From Enterococcus pallens ATCC BAA-351 (GTDB lineage: Bacteria; Bacillota; Bacilli; Lactobacillales; Enterococcaceae), in assembly GCF_000407485.1 (NCBI RefSeq), contig NZ_ASWD01000001.1, positions 806,001 through 870,000 on the forward strand: a stretch of DNA of 64,000 nucleotides, in the 5' to 3' direction. Below, piece by piece: positions 7,624 through 16,322 of the stretch. The position numbers and the translations under genes are program-made. The notes under the pieces were generated by a model. The model had not been told where the DNA came from. It saw only the letters and a program-made list of their open reading frames with translations, and made no database searches. Each line of letters starts with the position of its first letter. Positions within the stretch are counted from its first letter, which is position 1.

Positions 7624-7724
7624 CTTGATTTCCCACCCTGTCCTTGTGGTACGTAAAGGGGGTGATGATCTGACTTAGCAGTGTTTATGGCGGTGGCTGA
7701 GCTCTAAGAAAGGAGTGATGCTTT

Positions 7725-7757
7725 ATGTTCATCCTAGGAAAGGGACTTCCGCCATGA
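7725..7757 (+). CDS. Ten-residue leader peptide coupled to Hol_Tox toxin, copy 1
   Basis: MFILGKGLPP is preceded by AAAGGAG at 8-base spacing and ends in TGA overlapping the ATG of the toxin (ATGA). The toxin's own ATG has no ribosome site, so its translation probably depends on ribosomes finishing this peptide. The same leader (MFILGKGFPP) precedes copy 2. An alternative is one longer protein read from the ATG at 7719, in frame with the toxin, but its ribosome site is too close. Confidence 0.5.
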   Translation: MFILGKGLPP

Positions 7758-7834
7758 CTGTGTATCAGGCGTTGACATTAGCGGTTGCCTTTGCCACCTT
7801 GATCATCATCATTGATCGACACCATAAGAAATAA
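7754..7834 (+). CDS. Hol_Tox-type small membrane toxin, copy 1
   Basis: This 26-residue peptide, MTVYQALTLAVAFATL then IIIIDRHHKK, has one hydrophobic helix followed by a charged tail. It matches the putative holin-like toxins (Hol_Tox) of lactic acid bacteria, which include type I toxin-antitoxin systems of the TxpA/BsrG kind controlled by an antisense RNA. It lies downstream of module copy 1 and is nearly identical to the copy at 42930. Conserved hairpins and a conserved reverse-strand promoter-like block follow both copies, supporting a type I pair. Confidence 0.7.
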   Translation: MTVYQALTLAVAFATLIIIIDRHHKK

Positions 7835-7913
7835 CCACTTACTCACATACGGTCACTGTCTTAAACAGTGCTCGTTGAGGTGCCAGCGCGCGGTACCTCT
7901 TGTTTGAATAGTA
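7800..7913 (-). ncRNA. Candidate antisense antitoxin RNA, copy 1
   Basis: On the minus strand TTATGT (complement of 7920-7925) lies in a block also present at copy 2 (TCAATTATGTA), with a shared upstream block beginning GTCA. A transcript from there would run through the hairpin GAGGTGCC/GGTACCTC (7877-7899) and the TCTTAAAC motif into the 3' end of the toxin gene, as in convergent type I antitoxins. The ends are estimated, not seen. Confidence 0.3.
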
Positions 7914-8217
7914 GTTGTTACATAATTAAGGATTGCACTTTAAGTTTTTGACTAGTTGACTATCAATCTTTGAAAACTGGATGAGCTAACTCAACCAGAA
8001 AAATAGTCGAGCTTTTCTGGTAGTAATTGTTTATGAAGGATGATCCTGCAATAGAAGCACCTTTGAGCAAGGTCTGATCATCTCCTTTACCCTAATCAGA
8101 CTCAAAAATTGAGACAGTTATCCATGCAATAGGCTGACAGTCCAACCGTATTCTTTTACATTTATTCATGATACAATTTACTAAACCGGAAGTATGCAAA
8201 CTAGGAGGATAATTCTG
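7835..8217 (+). other. Intergenic region after toxin copy 1
   Basis: Apart from the predicted antisense RNA and the hairpin at 7877-7899, it contains a small dyad (CCAGAAAA with TTTTCTGG near 8000-8025) and a GATGATC/GATCATC pair near 8040-8090. I found no gene. ATACAATTT near 8171 may be part of the promoter of the next gene. Confidence 0.4.
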
Positions 8218-8973
8218 ATGAAGTTTCACGTATTCGGGAGCAGCGAAAACCCTAAGTTAGTACTTATCCATGGAATCCAAACGCCTTGGCAGATTTGGAA
8301 GTCTCAAATTGACTATTTTCAGAAAGATTACTTGGTAATAGTACCTGCTTTGGATGGACATGAAGCGGAACAAAAAAGTGATTATCATTCTTTAACAAAT
8401 GAGGCTGAAAAAATAGAAGAATATTGTCGAGAAAACTCCTATCATGAAATTTTTGCGGTTTGTGGTCTGTCCATGGGAGGGACAATTGCTTTTAAGTTAT
8501 GGGAAAATGGTAAACTAACTATTCACTATTTAATTTTGGATGGTGCACCATTAGTCCCTTACAACAAATATCTAGCTACAATAATGACCAAACAATATAT
8601 AAACATAACTCATAAATCGCAGCAAAGGGATAAAAAGACGTTAGACAATTTTACAAAGTTTTTTCTGCCAGAAAAGTATTTAGACGAGTATCTAAGAATC
8701 GCAGATAATATGACGGATGATAGCATCAGAAACATGGTGAGTTCATTGAGCTGTAACCAGATGTTATCCCCTATAGACAATGATGGGGAGAAGATACTCT
8801 ACATGCATGGTTCTAAGGTAAATGAAATCTTATCAAAAAAATCAGCGAAACAATTAAGACAATATTATCCCAAGGCAAAAATTATAATTTTTAAAGGATA
8901 CGCACACTGTTATAAGGCTATATATGAACCTGAACAATGGATAGAAATTGTGGAAGCTTTTATAACCACTTAA
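8218..8973 (+). CDS. Alpha/beta hydrolase family protein
   Basis: The 251-residue protein has the alpha/beta hydrolase pattern: oxyanion region LVLIHGIQTPWQIW near residue 20, nucleophile elbow GLSMGG near residue 90, and a late catalytic His in GYAHCYKA. There is no signal peptide, so it is cytoplasmic. Its substrate cannot be predicted; similar enterococcal proteins are small esterases or lyase-like enzymes. ATG 8218 has AGGAGG 9 bases upstream, while the in-frame ATG at 8194 has none. It is a single-gene unit ending in a strong hairpin. Confidence 0.8.
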   Translation: MKFHVFGSSENPKLVLIHGIQTPWQIWKSQIDYFQKDYLVIVPALDGHEAEQKSDYHSLTNEAEKIEEYCRENSYHEIFAVCGLSMGGTIAFKLWENGKLTIHYLILDGAPLVPYNKYLATIMTKQYINITHKSQQRDKKTLDNFTKFFLPEKYLDEYLRIADNMTDDSIRNMVSSLSCNQMLSPIDNDGEKILYMHGSKVNEILSKKSAKQLRQYYPKAKIIIFKGYAHCYKAIYEPEQWIEIVEAFITT

Positions 8974-8990
8974 CTTCCAAATTAGTTACA

Positions 8991-9047
8991 AATAGGAATC
9001 ATCAGTTTGCTTCTAAAATCTGGTGATTCCTATTCTTATACGTTTTT
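8991..9047 (+). terminator. Terminator of the alpha/beta hydrolase gene
   Basis: AATAGGAATCATCAG pairs with CTGGTGATTCCTATT over 15 bp, followed after a short gap by TTTTTTT. The stem shares ACAAATAGGAATCA with the long palindrome at 21526-21580. Confidence 0.7.
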
Positions 9048-9097
9048 TTACTCAGAGAAGGAATCGGCTTATCTACTGCCTGGTAAATACCTTACAC

Positions 9098-10600
9098 CTA
9101 TTTCTTCCAAGGATACACAGACAAAACAAACCATAAAATCGCTCCATTCAAAATAAAGAAAGAGCCGAATGCCGTAAGGATGCTTGGTTCCCAATCCCAT
9201 AAGCTTTTGTAATCAATTCCCATTAACATCGGTAGGAAAAGACATAAGAACAAGCTGAACAAGGTCATAAGAATCCAAAATGTATTCAACAGCATTCTCT
9301 TTTTCGTTCGATTTTTTTTCGTACCTTTTCTGTTTCGTTGAATTCCTAGCAAGAAAAATACAACGGATAACAGGGTTCCAGCTATTGTAACCGAGGTGAA
9401 AATGACATCTATTTGACGGATATTCCCCATTGGGTAGGCCCCACTTGATTTCCCGTCAATAATACGTTTTATATTATGAACAATATTTACGTTGGTTGTA
9501 TTGCTGTTTGAGAGTACACAAATGCCAATTTCTTCTTGAGGGAAAAGTGTTACCTGAGTGGTGAAGCTGGGATTGTTACCAGAATGTTCAATGATTTGTC
9601 CGTCCTTATGCACTTCCCAACCACCAGCATAATAGTTGCCATCAACGTCAGCTACTGATCGATTGTCTTCATGTGAGCGCATAATGGCTTGTTGGTACTC
9701 TTCAGGTATTTCTTCTGTTTGACCGAGCTGAAGCTTCATCCATTTTGCCATATCCTCAGAGGAAGAAAGTAAATATCCGGCTGGCTTGTTTCCTCTATAG
9801 GGAAGTGACTCATGTGCTCGAGTCATTAGAAATGAGGAACGATACCCTTGAGCAAGGTGATGCGTCTTTTTTGCCTCACGCTCAAAAGCAAAAGTTTGAT
9901 GAAGATTCAATGGTTCAAACAATTCATTTTTCATAAATGTTTCGTAGCTTTGCTTTGATACTACTTCGATAATTCTACCTAAGAGCGCATAGTTTACTGT
10001 CCCGTAAACATATTGTTCACCTGGATAGAAGTCAATCTCCGTCCCAGAAAGATTCTCAGCAGTCTTCTCGAGCATGTCTTCATCCTCACCCACTGGAATG
10101 TATTTTGTGTGGGAGGCATTGGTCATCCCGCTTGTGTGATATAGCAGGTTTTCAATCGTAATCTTAGACATATCAACTGGTTTGCCCTGATAATTCAGTT
10201 CAAACTCCGGAAGATAGTGACTGATCGAGTCCTGTAGTGATAATTGATCTCTTTCGGCTAATAACAAGATAGCCGTCCCCGTGTAAGCCTTACTTACTGA
10301 GGCCAACTCATAAATTGTTTTTTGATCTGCTTTGATTTTTTTATTGCTGTCAGAGTAACCTGATGAGTAATATTGCGTCTCATTCCCTTTAACTACTGCA
10401 ACGGATATTCCTGGAACTGCTGACTTGCGGCATGCTTCCTTAAGCAAAGCGTGTATCTGCTTATCCTTTGTATCTGAGCTTGCTGACACGGATACTGCAC
10501 TTTGTCCAATAATTATTAGGGCTAAACAGAAACAAAGTATTTTTTTTGCGACATTCATTTTACCTGTCCATCCTTTCAACTTTTTTGATAAACCTCGCAT
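9098..10600 (-). CDS. Serine hydrolase, class C beta-lactamase/PBP4* family, membrane anchored
   Basis: Residues 15-40 form a signal peptide or anchor. The beta-lactamase-type domain has the SxxK motif as SVSKAYTG near residue 100 and a YGTVNYALLG segment equivalent to the YxN motif. About 110 C-terminal residues hold three predicted membrane helices. Such proteins act outside the cell on peptidoglycan, D-amino peptides or esters. It is the last gene of the ABC exporter group, just behind the DUF4097 gene. ATG 10558 (MNVAKK) gives a cleaner signal peptide than 10600, and neither has a strong ribosome site. A role in envelope defence with the exporter is inference. Confidence 0.85.
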   Translation of the reverse strand: MRGLSKKLKGWTGKMNVAKKILCFCLALIIIGQSAVSVSASSDTKDKQIHALLKEACRKSAVPGISVAVVKGNETQYYSSGYSDSNKKIKADQKTIYELASVSKAYTGTAILLLAERDQLSLQDSISHYLPEFELNYQGKPVDMSKITIENLLYHTSGMTNASHTKYIPVGEDEDMLEKTAENLSGTEIDFYPGEQYVYGTVNYALLGRIIEVVSKQSYETFMKNELFEPLNLHQTFAFEREAKKTHHLAQGYRSSFLMTRAHESLPYRGNKPAGYLLSSSEDMAKWMKLQLGQTEEIPEEYQQAIMRSHEDNRSVADVDGNYYAGGWEVHKDGQIIEHSGNNPSFTTQVTLFPQEEIGICVLSNSNTTNVNIVHNIKRIIDGKSSGAYPMGNIRQIDVIFTSVTIAGTLLSVVFFLLGIQRNRKGTKKNRTKKRMLLNTFWILMTLFSLFLCLFLPMLMGIDYKSLWDWEPSILTAFGSFFILNGAILWFVLSVYPWKK

Positions 10601-10641
10601 CTTCTTGTTGACGGTTTTTTAGCACCATTCTTTTAAACTAA

Positions 10642-11286
10642 TCAAAAAATTGAAATTGTTCCGTTTGGGCTTACTAAATCTAACTGCTCTTCACCCTTAC
10701 CAAATTTACTGATGCCTAGTTCATTATTGAGCTCCTTAGCGGATGTATTTAGCTTTAAATTAGTTGGTTCGGACTTGAACGATACGTCAATATCACCGCT
10801 ATCGGTTAAACATTTTAGCTTCTTGCAGTCCTTTGTCTCAATTTTTTGTAAATAAATATCCCCGCTGGTACTTGTTGCAGATAAATTGATTAAGGAGATT
10901 TTATCCAGCTGAATATCTCCTGATTTCGTGACTATTTTCAGGTTATTAGGGTACCTCTCTGGTAGGACAATTTTCATTTTTTGATTGTTTTTGACACTAA
11001 ATCCATCGAATAGTCCTTTTTCAAATGTGACTTGGGAAACCTGCAATACACCCTCTTCTACTTTTGCTCTAACAGATCCGGTTTGACCTAATCCTTCAGC
11101 AAAAACTTTAACTGTTGGCTCTTTTGATTGAACGATTTGTACATCCCATTCTTCCATGTTAATTTCAATTTGTTCTATACCTTCTGCTGGAAATACTTCA
11201 CTAGATTCTGTTGAAGAGGAGCTGCTCCAAAATAAATAGCCTACCACCATCAAAATTAAACTGCCTGCTATTAGATACTTTTTCAC
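10642..11286 (-). CDS. DUF4097-type membrane-anchored protein
   Basis: The 214-residue protein begins with one membrane helix (MKKYLIAGSLILMVVGYLFW) and continues as an extracytoplasmic beta-helix of the DUF4097 kind, with repeated TKSGDIQL, TSTSGDIYL and TDSGDIDV turns. These proteins are often found beside ABC exporters or two-component systems that sense envelope stress; biochemical roles are not settled. It begins 15 bp after the ABC permease gene and is probably cotranscribed. Confidence 0.8.
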   Translation of the reverse strand: MKKYLIAGSLILMVVGYLFWSSSSSTESSEVFPAEGIEQIEINMEEWDVQIVQSKEPTVKVFAEGLGQTGSVRAKVEEGVLQVSQVTFEKGLFDGFSVKNNQKMKIVLPERYPNNLKIVTKSGDIQLDKISLINLSATSTSGDIYLQKIETKDCKKLKCLTDSGDIDVSFKSEPTNLKLNTSAKELNNELGISKFGKGEEQLDLVSPNGTISIF

Positions 11287-11301
11287 TTTCCCTGCTCCTC
11301 T

Positions 11302-12006
11302 CTAAACGATATCTTGACTTTCAATACGATGAAACGTTAAATAGGCAATCAATAAGCCGCAAATTGCTAAAATCAATGGAATGATTAGAAATTGCGTCAT
11401 ATCAGCAGTTGTAGCCCCATCAGAAACCGTTGCATTCACCAAAAAGCCAATGATTACTCCCCAAGTAATAGTGGTAGAGCTGGAATTTTTTTTCATCCCA
11501 AAGTAAAGTGGAATCAGGCTTAAGCAAGCGGTCATTACTGAGATGATCAAAGTACTTGGTAGTATTCCAATAATATCTTTCACTTCCATTCCACTAGGAA
11601 CAATATTTAACGTCGGATTCAAAGCCAATGTCAACAGGCTAATCACCACTGTCGAAAAAAGTATGTTAACTAGACAAAAGCTAACAATCAGTAATAATTT
11701 ACTTTGCATGACTCTTTTTCTATTTACAGGATAGGTAAACAGAACTTGAAGTGTTTTATTCTTGTATTCGTCTATAACTAATCGTGAGAGTAATACCGCA
11801 GAAAAAATCACAAATACTATACGAATCATGATATTGACAAAGGACATGTAGCTACTAAAATCGGTAAACATTGATTCTCCCTGCTTTTGAGACATGACAG
11901 ACATAAATGCCGTAAGTGCGAAAATCAACAGAGTACTAATTATTGTTGTTTTAATATATTGAGACAGGCGGTTTTTCTTCCATTCCAGCTTTATTATTTT
12001 CATCAT
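11302..12006 (-). CDS. ABC-2 type permease
   Basis: The 234-residue protein has six predicted membrane segments, with an ABC-2/BcrB-like pattern (VIDEYKNKTLQVLFTYPVNR, the motif after the second helix). It forms the membrane part of the exporter with the ATPase encoded directly upstream; its ATG overlaps the ATPase stop. Such BcrAB-type pairs move peptide antibiotics or lipids away from the membrane. It is the second gene of a four-gene group that also includes the DUF4097 protein and the serine hydrolase. Confidence 0.85.
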   Translation of the reverse strand: MMKIIKLEWKKNRLSQYIKTTIISTLLIFALTAFMSVMSQKQGESMFTDFSSYMSFVNIMIRIVFVIFSAVLLSRLVIDEYKNKTLQVLFTYPVNRKRVMQSKLLLIVSFCLVNILFSTVVISLLTLALNPTLNIVPSGMEVKDIIGILPSTLIISVMTACLSLIPLYFGMKKNSSSTTITWGVIIGFLVNATVSDGATTADMTQFLIIPLILAICGLLIAYLTFHRIESQDIV

Positions 12007-12920
12007 TATTTTTTTCCTCCATTAATTATGTTCAAGAAGTATTCTTCTAACGTCTCTTGATGCTGCTCAATTTTAAAGATTTTAAGCCCTGCCTCGACTA
12101 GCGTTTGCATAACAACTGACTGGTCAGCATCCTCATCAGTTACATAAAGAACGCTTCCCATCTGCTTAACCTTTTTGAATCCTAGTTCCTTTTCTAGTAA
12201 GATGATTGCCTTTTGTTGATCATCAACTTCAATAACCAGCTGAGCGTTTCCAGATTCGCGAATCTCTGATAACTGAACTTCCTGCAACAGTCTTCCATGA
12301 TTAATTACGCCGATCGTATCAGCGATCCATTCAATTTCGGAGACAATGTGACTGGAAATTAAAATGGTTATGCCATAATCATTCTTTAGCATCATTAATA
12401 GTTCTCGAATTTCTTTAATTCCAATTGGATCAAGCCCGTTAATCGGTTCATCTAGAATTAGAATCTCTGGCATGGTTAAAATGGCTCGAGCAATTCCTAA
12501 ACGTTGGCGCATCCCTAACGAGTATTCGGTAACAAGTTTATCGCCAGCCATTTTTAGACCAACAATGTCTAAAGCTTCCTCAATCCTTGCTGTAGTTACT
12601 TCGTTAACATATTCTGCATGAAGTCTTAGATTTTCCTTAGCCGTTAATTTCTGGTAGAAAACAGGTGTTTCGATAATGTTTCCGATATTTCTTAAATAGG
12701 CATATGAATTGTTTTGAATTAATTCATTTTTTATTCGAATTTCTCCCTCTGAAGGTTTGACTAAATTAAGAATCATTTTCATGATGGTTGTTTTCCCAGC
12801 GCCGTTTGGTCCTAAAAATCCGTAAATTTCCCCCTGCTTAATTTTCATATTTACTTTGGAAACAACTTCTTCCTTCTTATAAAGCTTGGTGACCTGAGCA
12901 AGTTCGATGATTGTTGTCAT
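12006..12920 (-). CDS. ABC transporter ATPase, BcrA/bacitracin type
   Basis: The 304-residue ATPase has Walker A GPNGAGKTT, signature YSLGMRQRLG, and Walker B ILILDEP followed by the H-loop SSH. The extra 80-residue C-terminal region is usual for BcrA-type exporters of bacitracin or lantibiotics. AGGAGG precedes the ATG. It overlaps the permease gene and lies just downstream of a LytTR response regulator gene, with repeat elements between them, so that system probably controls it (inference). Confidence 0.85.
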   Translation of the reverse strand: MTTIIELAQVTKLYKKEEVVSKVNMKIKQGEIYGFLGPNGAGKTTIMKMILNLVKPSEGEIRIKNELIQNNSYAYLRNIGNIIETPVFYQKLTAKENLRLHAEYVNEVTTARIEEALDIVGLKMAGDKLVTEYSLGMRQRLGIARAILTMPEILILDEPINGLDPIGIKEIRELLMMLKNDYGITILISSHIVSEIEWIADTIGVINHGRLLQEVQLSEIRESGNAQLVIEVDDQQKAIILLEKELGFKKVKQMGSVLYVTDEDADQSVVMQTLVEAGLKIFKIEQHQETLEEYFLNIINGGKK

Positions 12921-12989
12921 AGGTGTTCCTCCTAAATTCTTTTCTTAAATACATCTTATTCAGAAAAGTTAGGTAAAAATACGCTACTT

Positions 12990-13021
12990 CATGAATGGAC
13001 ACTCAACTTGCTTGAACGACA
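12990..13021 (-). promoter_or_regulatory. Possible LytTR-binding direct repeats before the ABC operon
   Basis: On the minus strand TGTCGTTCA and TGTCCATTCA lie 20 bp apart, about two helical turns, upstream of the ABC operon. LytTR regulators bind pairs of short direct repeats on one face of the helix. The neighbouring regulator is of that family, so this is a reasonable but unproven target. Confidence 0.4.
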
Positions 13022-13055
13022 AAAAAACTAGTAAAGTTTGTTCACTTTACTAGTT
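13021..13055 (-). terminator. Terminator overlapping the response regulator stop codon
   Basis: AACTAGTAAAG (13026-13036) pairs with CTTTACTAGTT (13045-13055), and a run of seven T follows on the minus strand. The stem includes the TAG stop of the LytTR gene, separating the two-component genes from the exporter operon. Confidence 0.85.
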
Positions 13056-13778
13056 CATTTTGTTGATCAGCTCTTTTATCATTCTACGCGAAACACTGCA
13101 TTCATCGCCGTTTGGAAACAGAACCAGCTTATTCGTGCGATCAATGGAAACAATATTCGATACGTTGATTACAAAGGCACGATGGCAGCGAAACAAACGA
13201 GCATCTATAGCTTCAAGCTCTTTTAGTTCTCCATAAAATTCCGTGAGCTTTTTTTCGGTCACTAGTCGTAATTTATGGGAAATCCCTGTAGTTTCGAAAT
13301 AATAAATATCTGAATAGGGTACTTGTAAATTGGTATACTTATTCTGAAAGATAAAAGCATCATCACTAACGCTTCTTTCGATTCTCTTGTCAGCTAATAC
13401 AAGACACTCTCGAATCCCTCGAATAATTGCCGCTTCATCTTGATCTTTTTCAATAAAATCAAGAGCAGAAACCTTGTAAGCAAAGGTAATCGGCGCCATC
13501 TCAGAATGAGTGGTAATAAAAACAATTGTACCGAATGGGTCCTGTTCGCGAATGCGCTGCGCCACTTCCAAGCCCGTCTTTTCGTACGCATCAATTTCCA
13601 AATCCAAGAAATATAAATTATGGAGGCTGGAAAGTGTCAGATTTTTTAGTAAAACATCCGGCTTAGCTGTAACGATTAAGCGTGTATAGTCAATCTTCTC
13701 TTCTTTGGAAATTTGTTCAATTGTCTGCCGTAGTTTTTGTTGTTGGAATAGGTCATCTTCCAAAATGAATATGTTCAC
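13050..13778 (-). CDS. LytTR-family response regulator (AgrA/ComE-like)
   Basis: The 242-residue protein has a receiver domain with phosphoacceptor region YFLDLEID near residue 55 and an FVINVSNIVSI-type LytTR DNA-binding domain (residues 140-240). It is cytoplasmic. Its ATG overlaps the kinase stop by four bases, so the two are one unit. LytTR regulators with GHKL kinases control bacteriocin, competence or quorum-sensing operons; here the adjacent BcrAB-type exporter is the most likely target. No cognate signal peptide gene was seen. Confidence 0.85.
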   Translation of the reverse strand: MNIFILEDDLFQQQKLRQTIEQISKEEKIDYTRLIVTAKPDVLLKNLTLSSLHNLYFLDLEIDAYEKTGLEVAQRIREQDPFGTIVFITTHSEMAPITFAYKVSALDFIEKDQDEAAIIRGIRECLVLADKRIERSVSDDAFIFQNKYTNLQVPYSDIYYFETTGISHKLRLVTEKKLTEFYGELKELEAIDARLFRCHRAFVINVSNIVSIDRTNKLVLFPNGDECSVSRRMIKELINKMN

Positions 13779-14968
13779 ACAATCTCCCTCGCAATCTTTA
13801 ATACCTGAGAAAACATTTGGTGATCACTGCTGGTCTCTAGAAAAAGATTTTGATTGTCCTTTAAAATTTTTTGGACCGTATATAAGCCGATCCCTCGCCC
13901 CAACCCCTTGGAAGAATAGCCTTTCTCGTTAATCTTTCGAATATCTACTCGTTCATTACTGCTGTTTTCAATGATGATAACGGTATTTTTTTCTTCTAAT
14001 ATGGCAATTCTTAGCCAAGATTCTTCCACTAAAGAAGCAGCTTCGATGGCATTGTCTAACAATATTGAAATAATTCGAATTAAATTTAGGAGATCCGTAT
14101 CGATGTTTTCAATCGGTTCAATAACCTCAACTTGAATATCTATCTTTTTTTGTCGAGCAATTAGTAACTTTGCAGAGATTATACTTTTTATCTCTGGAAT
14201 TAAAATATTACTCAACCGGGCAATCATAAAGTCATTCGTTTGAAATGTCTGTTTGGTTGGTTTGATAACAGACTCGTAGATATCCTGTACTCTATTTATA
14301 TCCTGATTTTTAACGCTGTCCTCTAAACTAGTCAAAATATTTATATAGTCATGCTTGAAATGATTGATTTCCTCATACAATGCCTCTACATGTTTGGTAT
14401 ATTCTTGTAATTGTATCAGCTGTTCATCTTTTATCGATTGGAGTTCTTTTTTGCGGCGTCTTTGATAGTGTATATTCAAAAGAAGCAGCGAAAAGATCAC
14501 CACCAGAAACAAAGACAAAATAATTAAATTATTTTTCCAGCTAACTGCATCCGTTTGGTTTTCAATGGTGAGAATCCAATATAGGAGCCCTGTAACAGCC
14601 AACAAAATTAGAATTAAGGCCACCATCGGAATATTTTGTGTACTCTTCAAGTTTCTTAATGAATACTCTGGAAACCAATGTTCTAAGCCGTTCAAAATTA
14701 TCCAGTTTGCCATAGGAGGGACTAGTGCCACACACAGATACAAGAATTCCTGTGGTAAAAAGGGCGCCAATGAGAATAAATATTCTAACGGCCCAGCAAC
14801 AATATAGCCCAAAAATGAATTCATTAGCAATGCATAGAAGCCATAAAATATGCTAATAAACTCAAAGCCCTTTTCTTTGATGACTCCAATTAAGATAAAA
14901 AGACTTACGAAAAAAAAGGCCCCCCACACACCAAACTCATTACCAAACAACCAGGTAAAAAGCAGCAT
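13775..14968 (-). CDS. GHKL sensor histidine kinase (AgrC/ComD-like)
   Basis: The protein has five or six membrane helices in its first half, then a cytoplasmic kinase with the phosphorylated His in HFKHDYINIL, N box IISILLDNAIEAA, and G box GLGRGIGLYTVQ. The ATG at 14968 has no ribosome site. The open frame continues upstream for 38 codons of hydrophobic sequence (IYTVIVSIQVISFFLIF) up to AAAGGAG at 15087-15093, but without an ATG, GTG or TTG. The true start may be an ATT at 15076 or 15082, or the 5' end may carry a mutation. It is paired with the LytTR regulator downstream. Confidence 0.85.
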   Translation of the reverse strand: MLLFTWLFGNEFGVWGAFFFVSLFILIGVIKEKGFEFISIFYGFYALLMNSFLGYIVAGPLEYLFSLAPFLPQEFLYLCVALVPPMANWIILNGLEHWFPEYSLRNLKSTQNIPMVALILILLAVTGLLYWILTIENQTDAVSWKNNLIILSLFLVVIFSLLLLNIHYQRRRKKELQSIKDEQLIQLQEYTKHVEALYEEINHFKHDYINILTSLEDSVKNQDINRVQDIYESVIKPTKQTFQTNDFMIARLSNILIPEIKSIISAKLLIARQKKIDIQVEVIEPIENIDTDLLNLIRIISILLDNAIEAASLVEESWLRIAILEEKNTVIIIENSSNERVDIRKINEKGYSSKGLGRGIGLYTVQKILKDNQNLFLETSSDHQMFSQVLKIAREIV

Positions 14969-15190
14969 ACTTAGCGGGTAAACTACCCATTCCCATAAGG
15001 CAAAAGAATAATTAGAAATTGTTTTGAATATCAGAAAGAAACTGATTACTTGAATTGAAACAATTACCGTATAAATTAAAATCTATCTCCTTTGTGTACT
15101 TTATCCTGATGTCAATAATAGACATATGTACTATTCTAACAGGTAACAGCGTTAAAGGACATCCTTGTCTAATTGAGAGCAAAAAAGTGG

Positions 15191-15228
15191 AAACAAAAGC
15201 ACCTGAAAGGACTGCCTTTCAAGTGCTT
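15191..15228 (-). terminator. Terminator after the proline racemase operon
   Basis: AAGCAC and TGAAAGG pair with CCTTTCA and GTGCTT, with one C-A mismatch and an ACTG loop. The minus strand continues into TTTTGTTTCC. It lies 25 bp beyond the stop of the racemase-family gene. Confidence 0.75.
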
Positions 15229-15252
15229 CTTTCTTGATCTTATTATACTTGC

Positions 15253-16302
15253 CTACCAAATATCTCCTACAGTAAATCCTTCTTGGAAAGGATCTGTTTC
15301 ATCTAGTACATACTGACTGTATCCATAAATCCATGCTTGTCCACCGATAGTCGGTACGATCGCTTTCCTTCCATGGATTTCAGTTTCTTCAATTGCGTGT
15401 CCTGTAAAAATAACTCCAAGTAATCCTTCTCTTCTAAAAGGCTCATTGATAGCTAACTCGCCTTTTGCATGACGAACGGCCATCATAGCACAGGTTCCAG
15501 TACCACACGCACAACGATCTAATGCACCAGTCCAGGTTTCTGGTTTATCAAAATCAATATCACCAGTAAACACAGTATTGACACTCTTCCAATCGGCATC
15601 TGGATTGTCTGTTGGGCCATGCAATTCTGAAATAGTGATTCCAATTCCTGGATAATCTGGATGTTCTACTTCAAGCTGCTCTTGCGCAGCCTTCATGCAT
15701 AGTGCAGATACTCTAGCAATATCTTTACCCATTTCTGGAATCAATGCTAATCCTTCGAATTGACGTACATCAATCAGCACATAGAACATGCCGCCCCATG
15801 CAACATCAACTTTTACTTTTCCAAGAGTGGGAACATCAATTTCTTTATCTAAATGAACGGCAAATGCTGGCACATTTGAAAAAGTAACTTGCTTCACCTT
15901 CCCATTATCACAATCTGCTTTAATACCGATTAATCCAGCTGGAGCCTCCAGATTAAACTCAGTCACGGGTTCTTGCATAGGAATCATCCCTGTCTCCAAT
16001 AGTGCAGTGGCAACAGAAATTGTATTTCCCCCACTCATCATTGGATACTCTGTTTGCTCCATAATAATATAACCAGCTTTAGCTCGAGGATCTTTGGCTG
16101 GTACTATGAGGTTACAACATAAAGGTGGATATCCCCGCGGCTCCCTTAACATCAATTTTCTAAATTGATCATCATTATCACGTAACCAGTTTGACTGTTC
16201 ATAGACTGAATCCCCTGGAATGGTTGGAATTCCGCTTGTTACAACACGCATAGGCTCGCCACAATGCGTTTCTACTGCGTTAAACATTCTTTTAAATGCC
16301 AT
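15253..16302 (-). CDS. Proline racemase-family protein with Ser at the first catalytic position
   Basis: The 349-residue protein belongs to the proline racemase / hydroxyproline epimerase / trans-3-hydroxyproline dehydratase superfamily. The usual first catalytic Cys motif (MCGHG) is MSGGN here, with Ser, while the second is kept as CGTGTCA. True racemases and epimerases need two Cys; dehydratases replace the first one. The enzyme is therefore unlikely to be a classical proline racemase. It is the last gene of an operon with BCCT and MFS transporters and an MDR dehydrogenase, which suggests uptake and breakdown of a proline-derived compound or betaine (inference). Confidence 0.75.
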   Translation of the reverse strand: MAFKRMFNAVETHCGEPMRVVTSGIPTIPGDSVYEQSNWLRDNDDQFRKLMLREPRGYPPLCCNLIVPAKDPRAKAGYIIMEQTEYPMMSGGNTISVATALLETGMIPMQEPVTEFNLEAPAGLIGIKADCDNGKVKQVTFSNVPAFAVHLDKEIDVPTLGKVKVDVAWGGMFYVLIDVRQFEGLALIPEMGKDIARVSALCMKAAQEQLEVEHPDYPGIGITISELHGPTDNPDADWKSVNTVFTGDIDFDKPETWTGALDRCACGTGTCAMMAVRHAKGELAINEPFRREGLLGVIFTGHAIEETEIHGRKAIVPTIGGQAWIYGYSQYVLDETDPFQEGFTVGDIW

Positions 16303-16322
16303 TACTAATTTCCTCCTTGAGG

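Noticed and set aside
9745-9936. Plus-strand frames inside the serine hydrolase and other long genes
   Set aside because: They are antisense shadows of well-supported genes with clear motifs.
15055-15237. Plus-strand 60-codon frame
   Set aside because: It runs through the terminator at 15191-15228 and opposes the 5' end of the kinase gene; it lacks a ribosome site.
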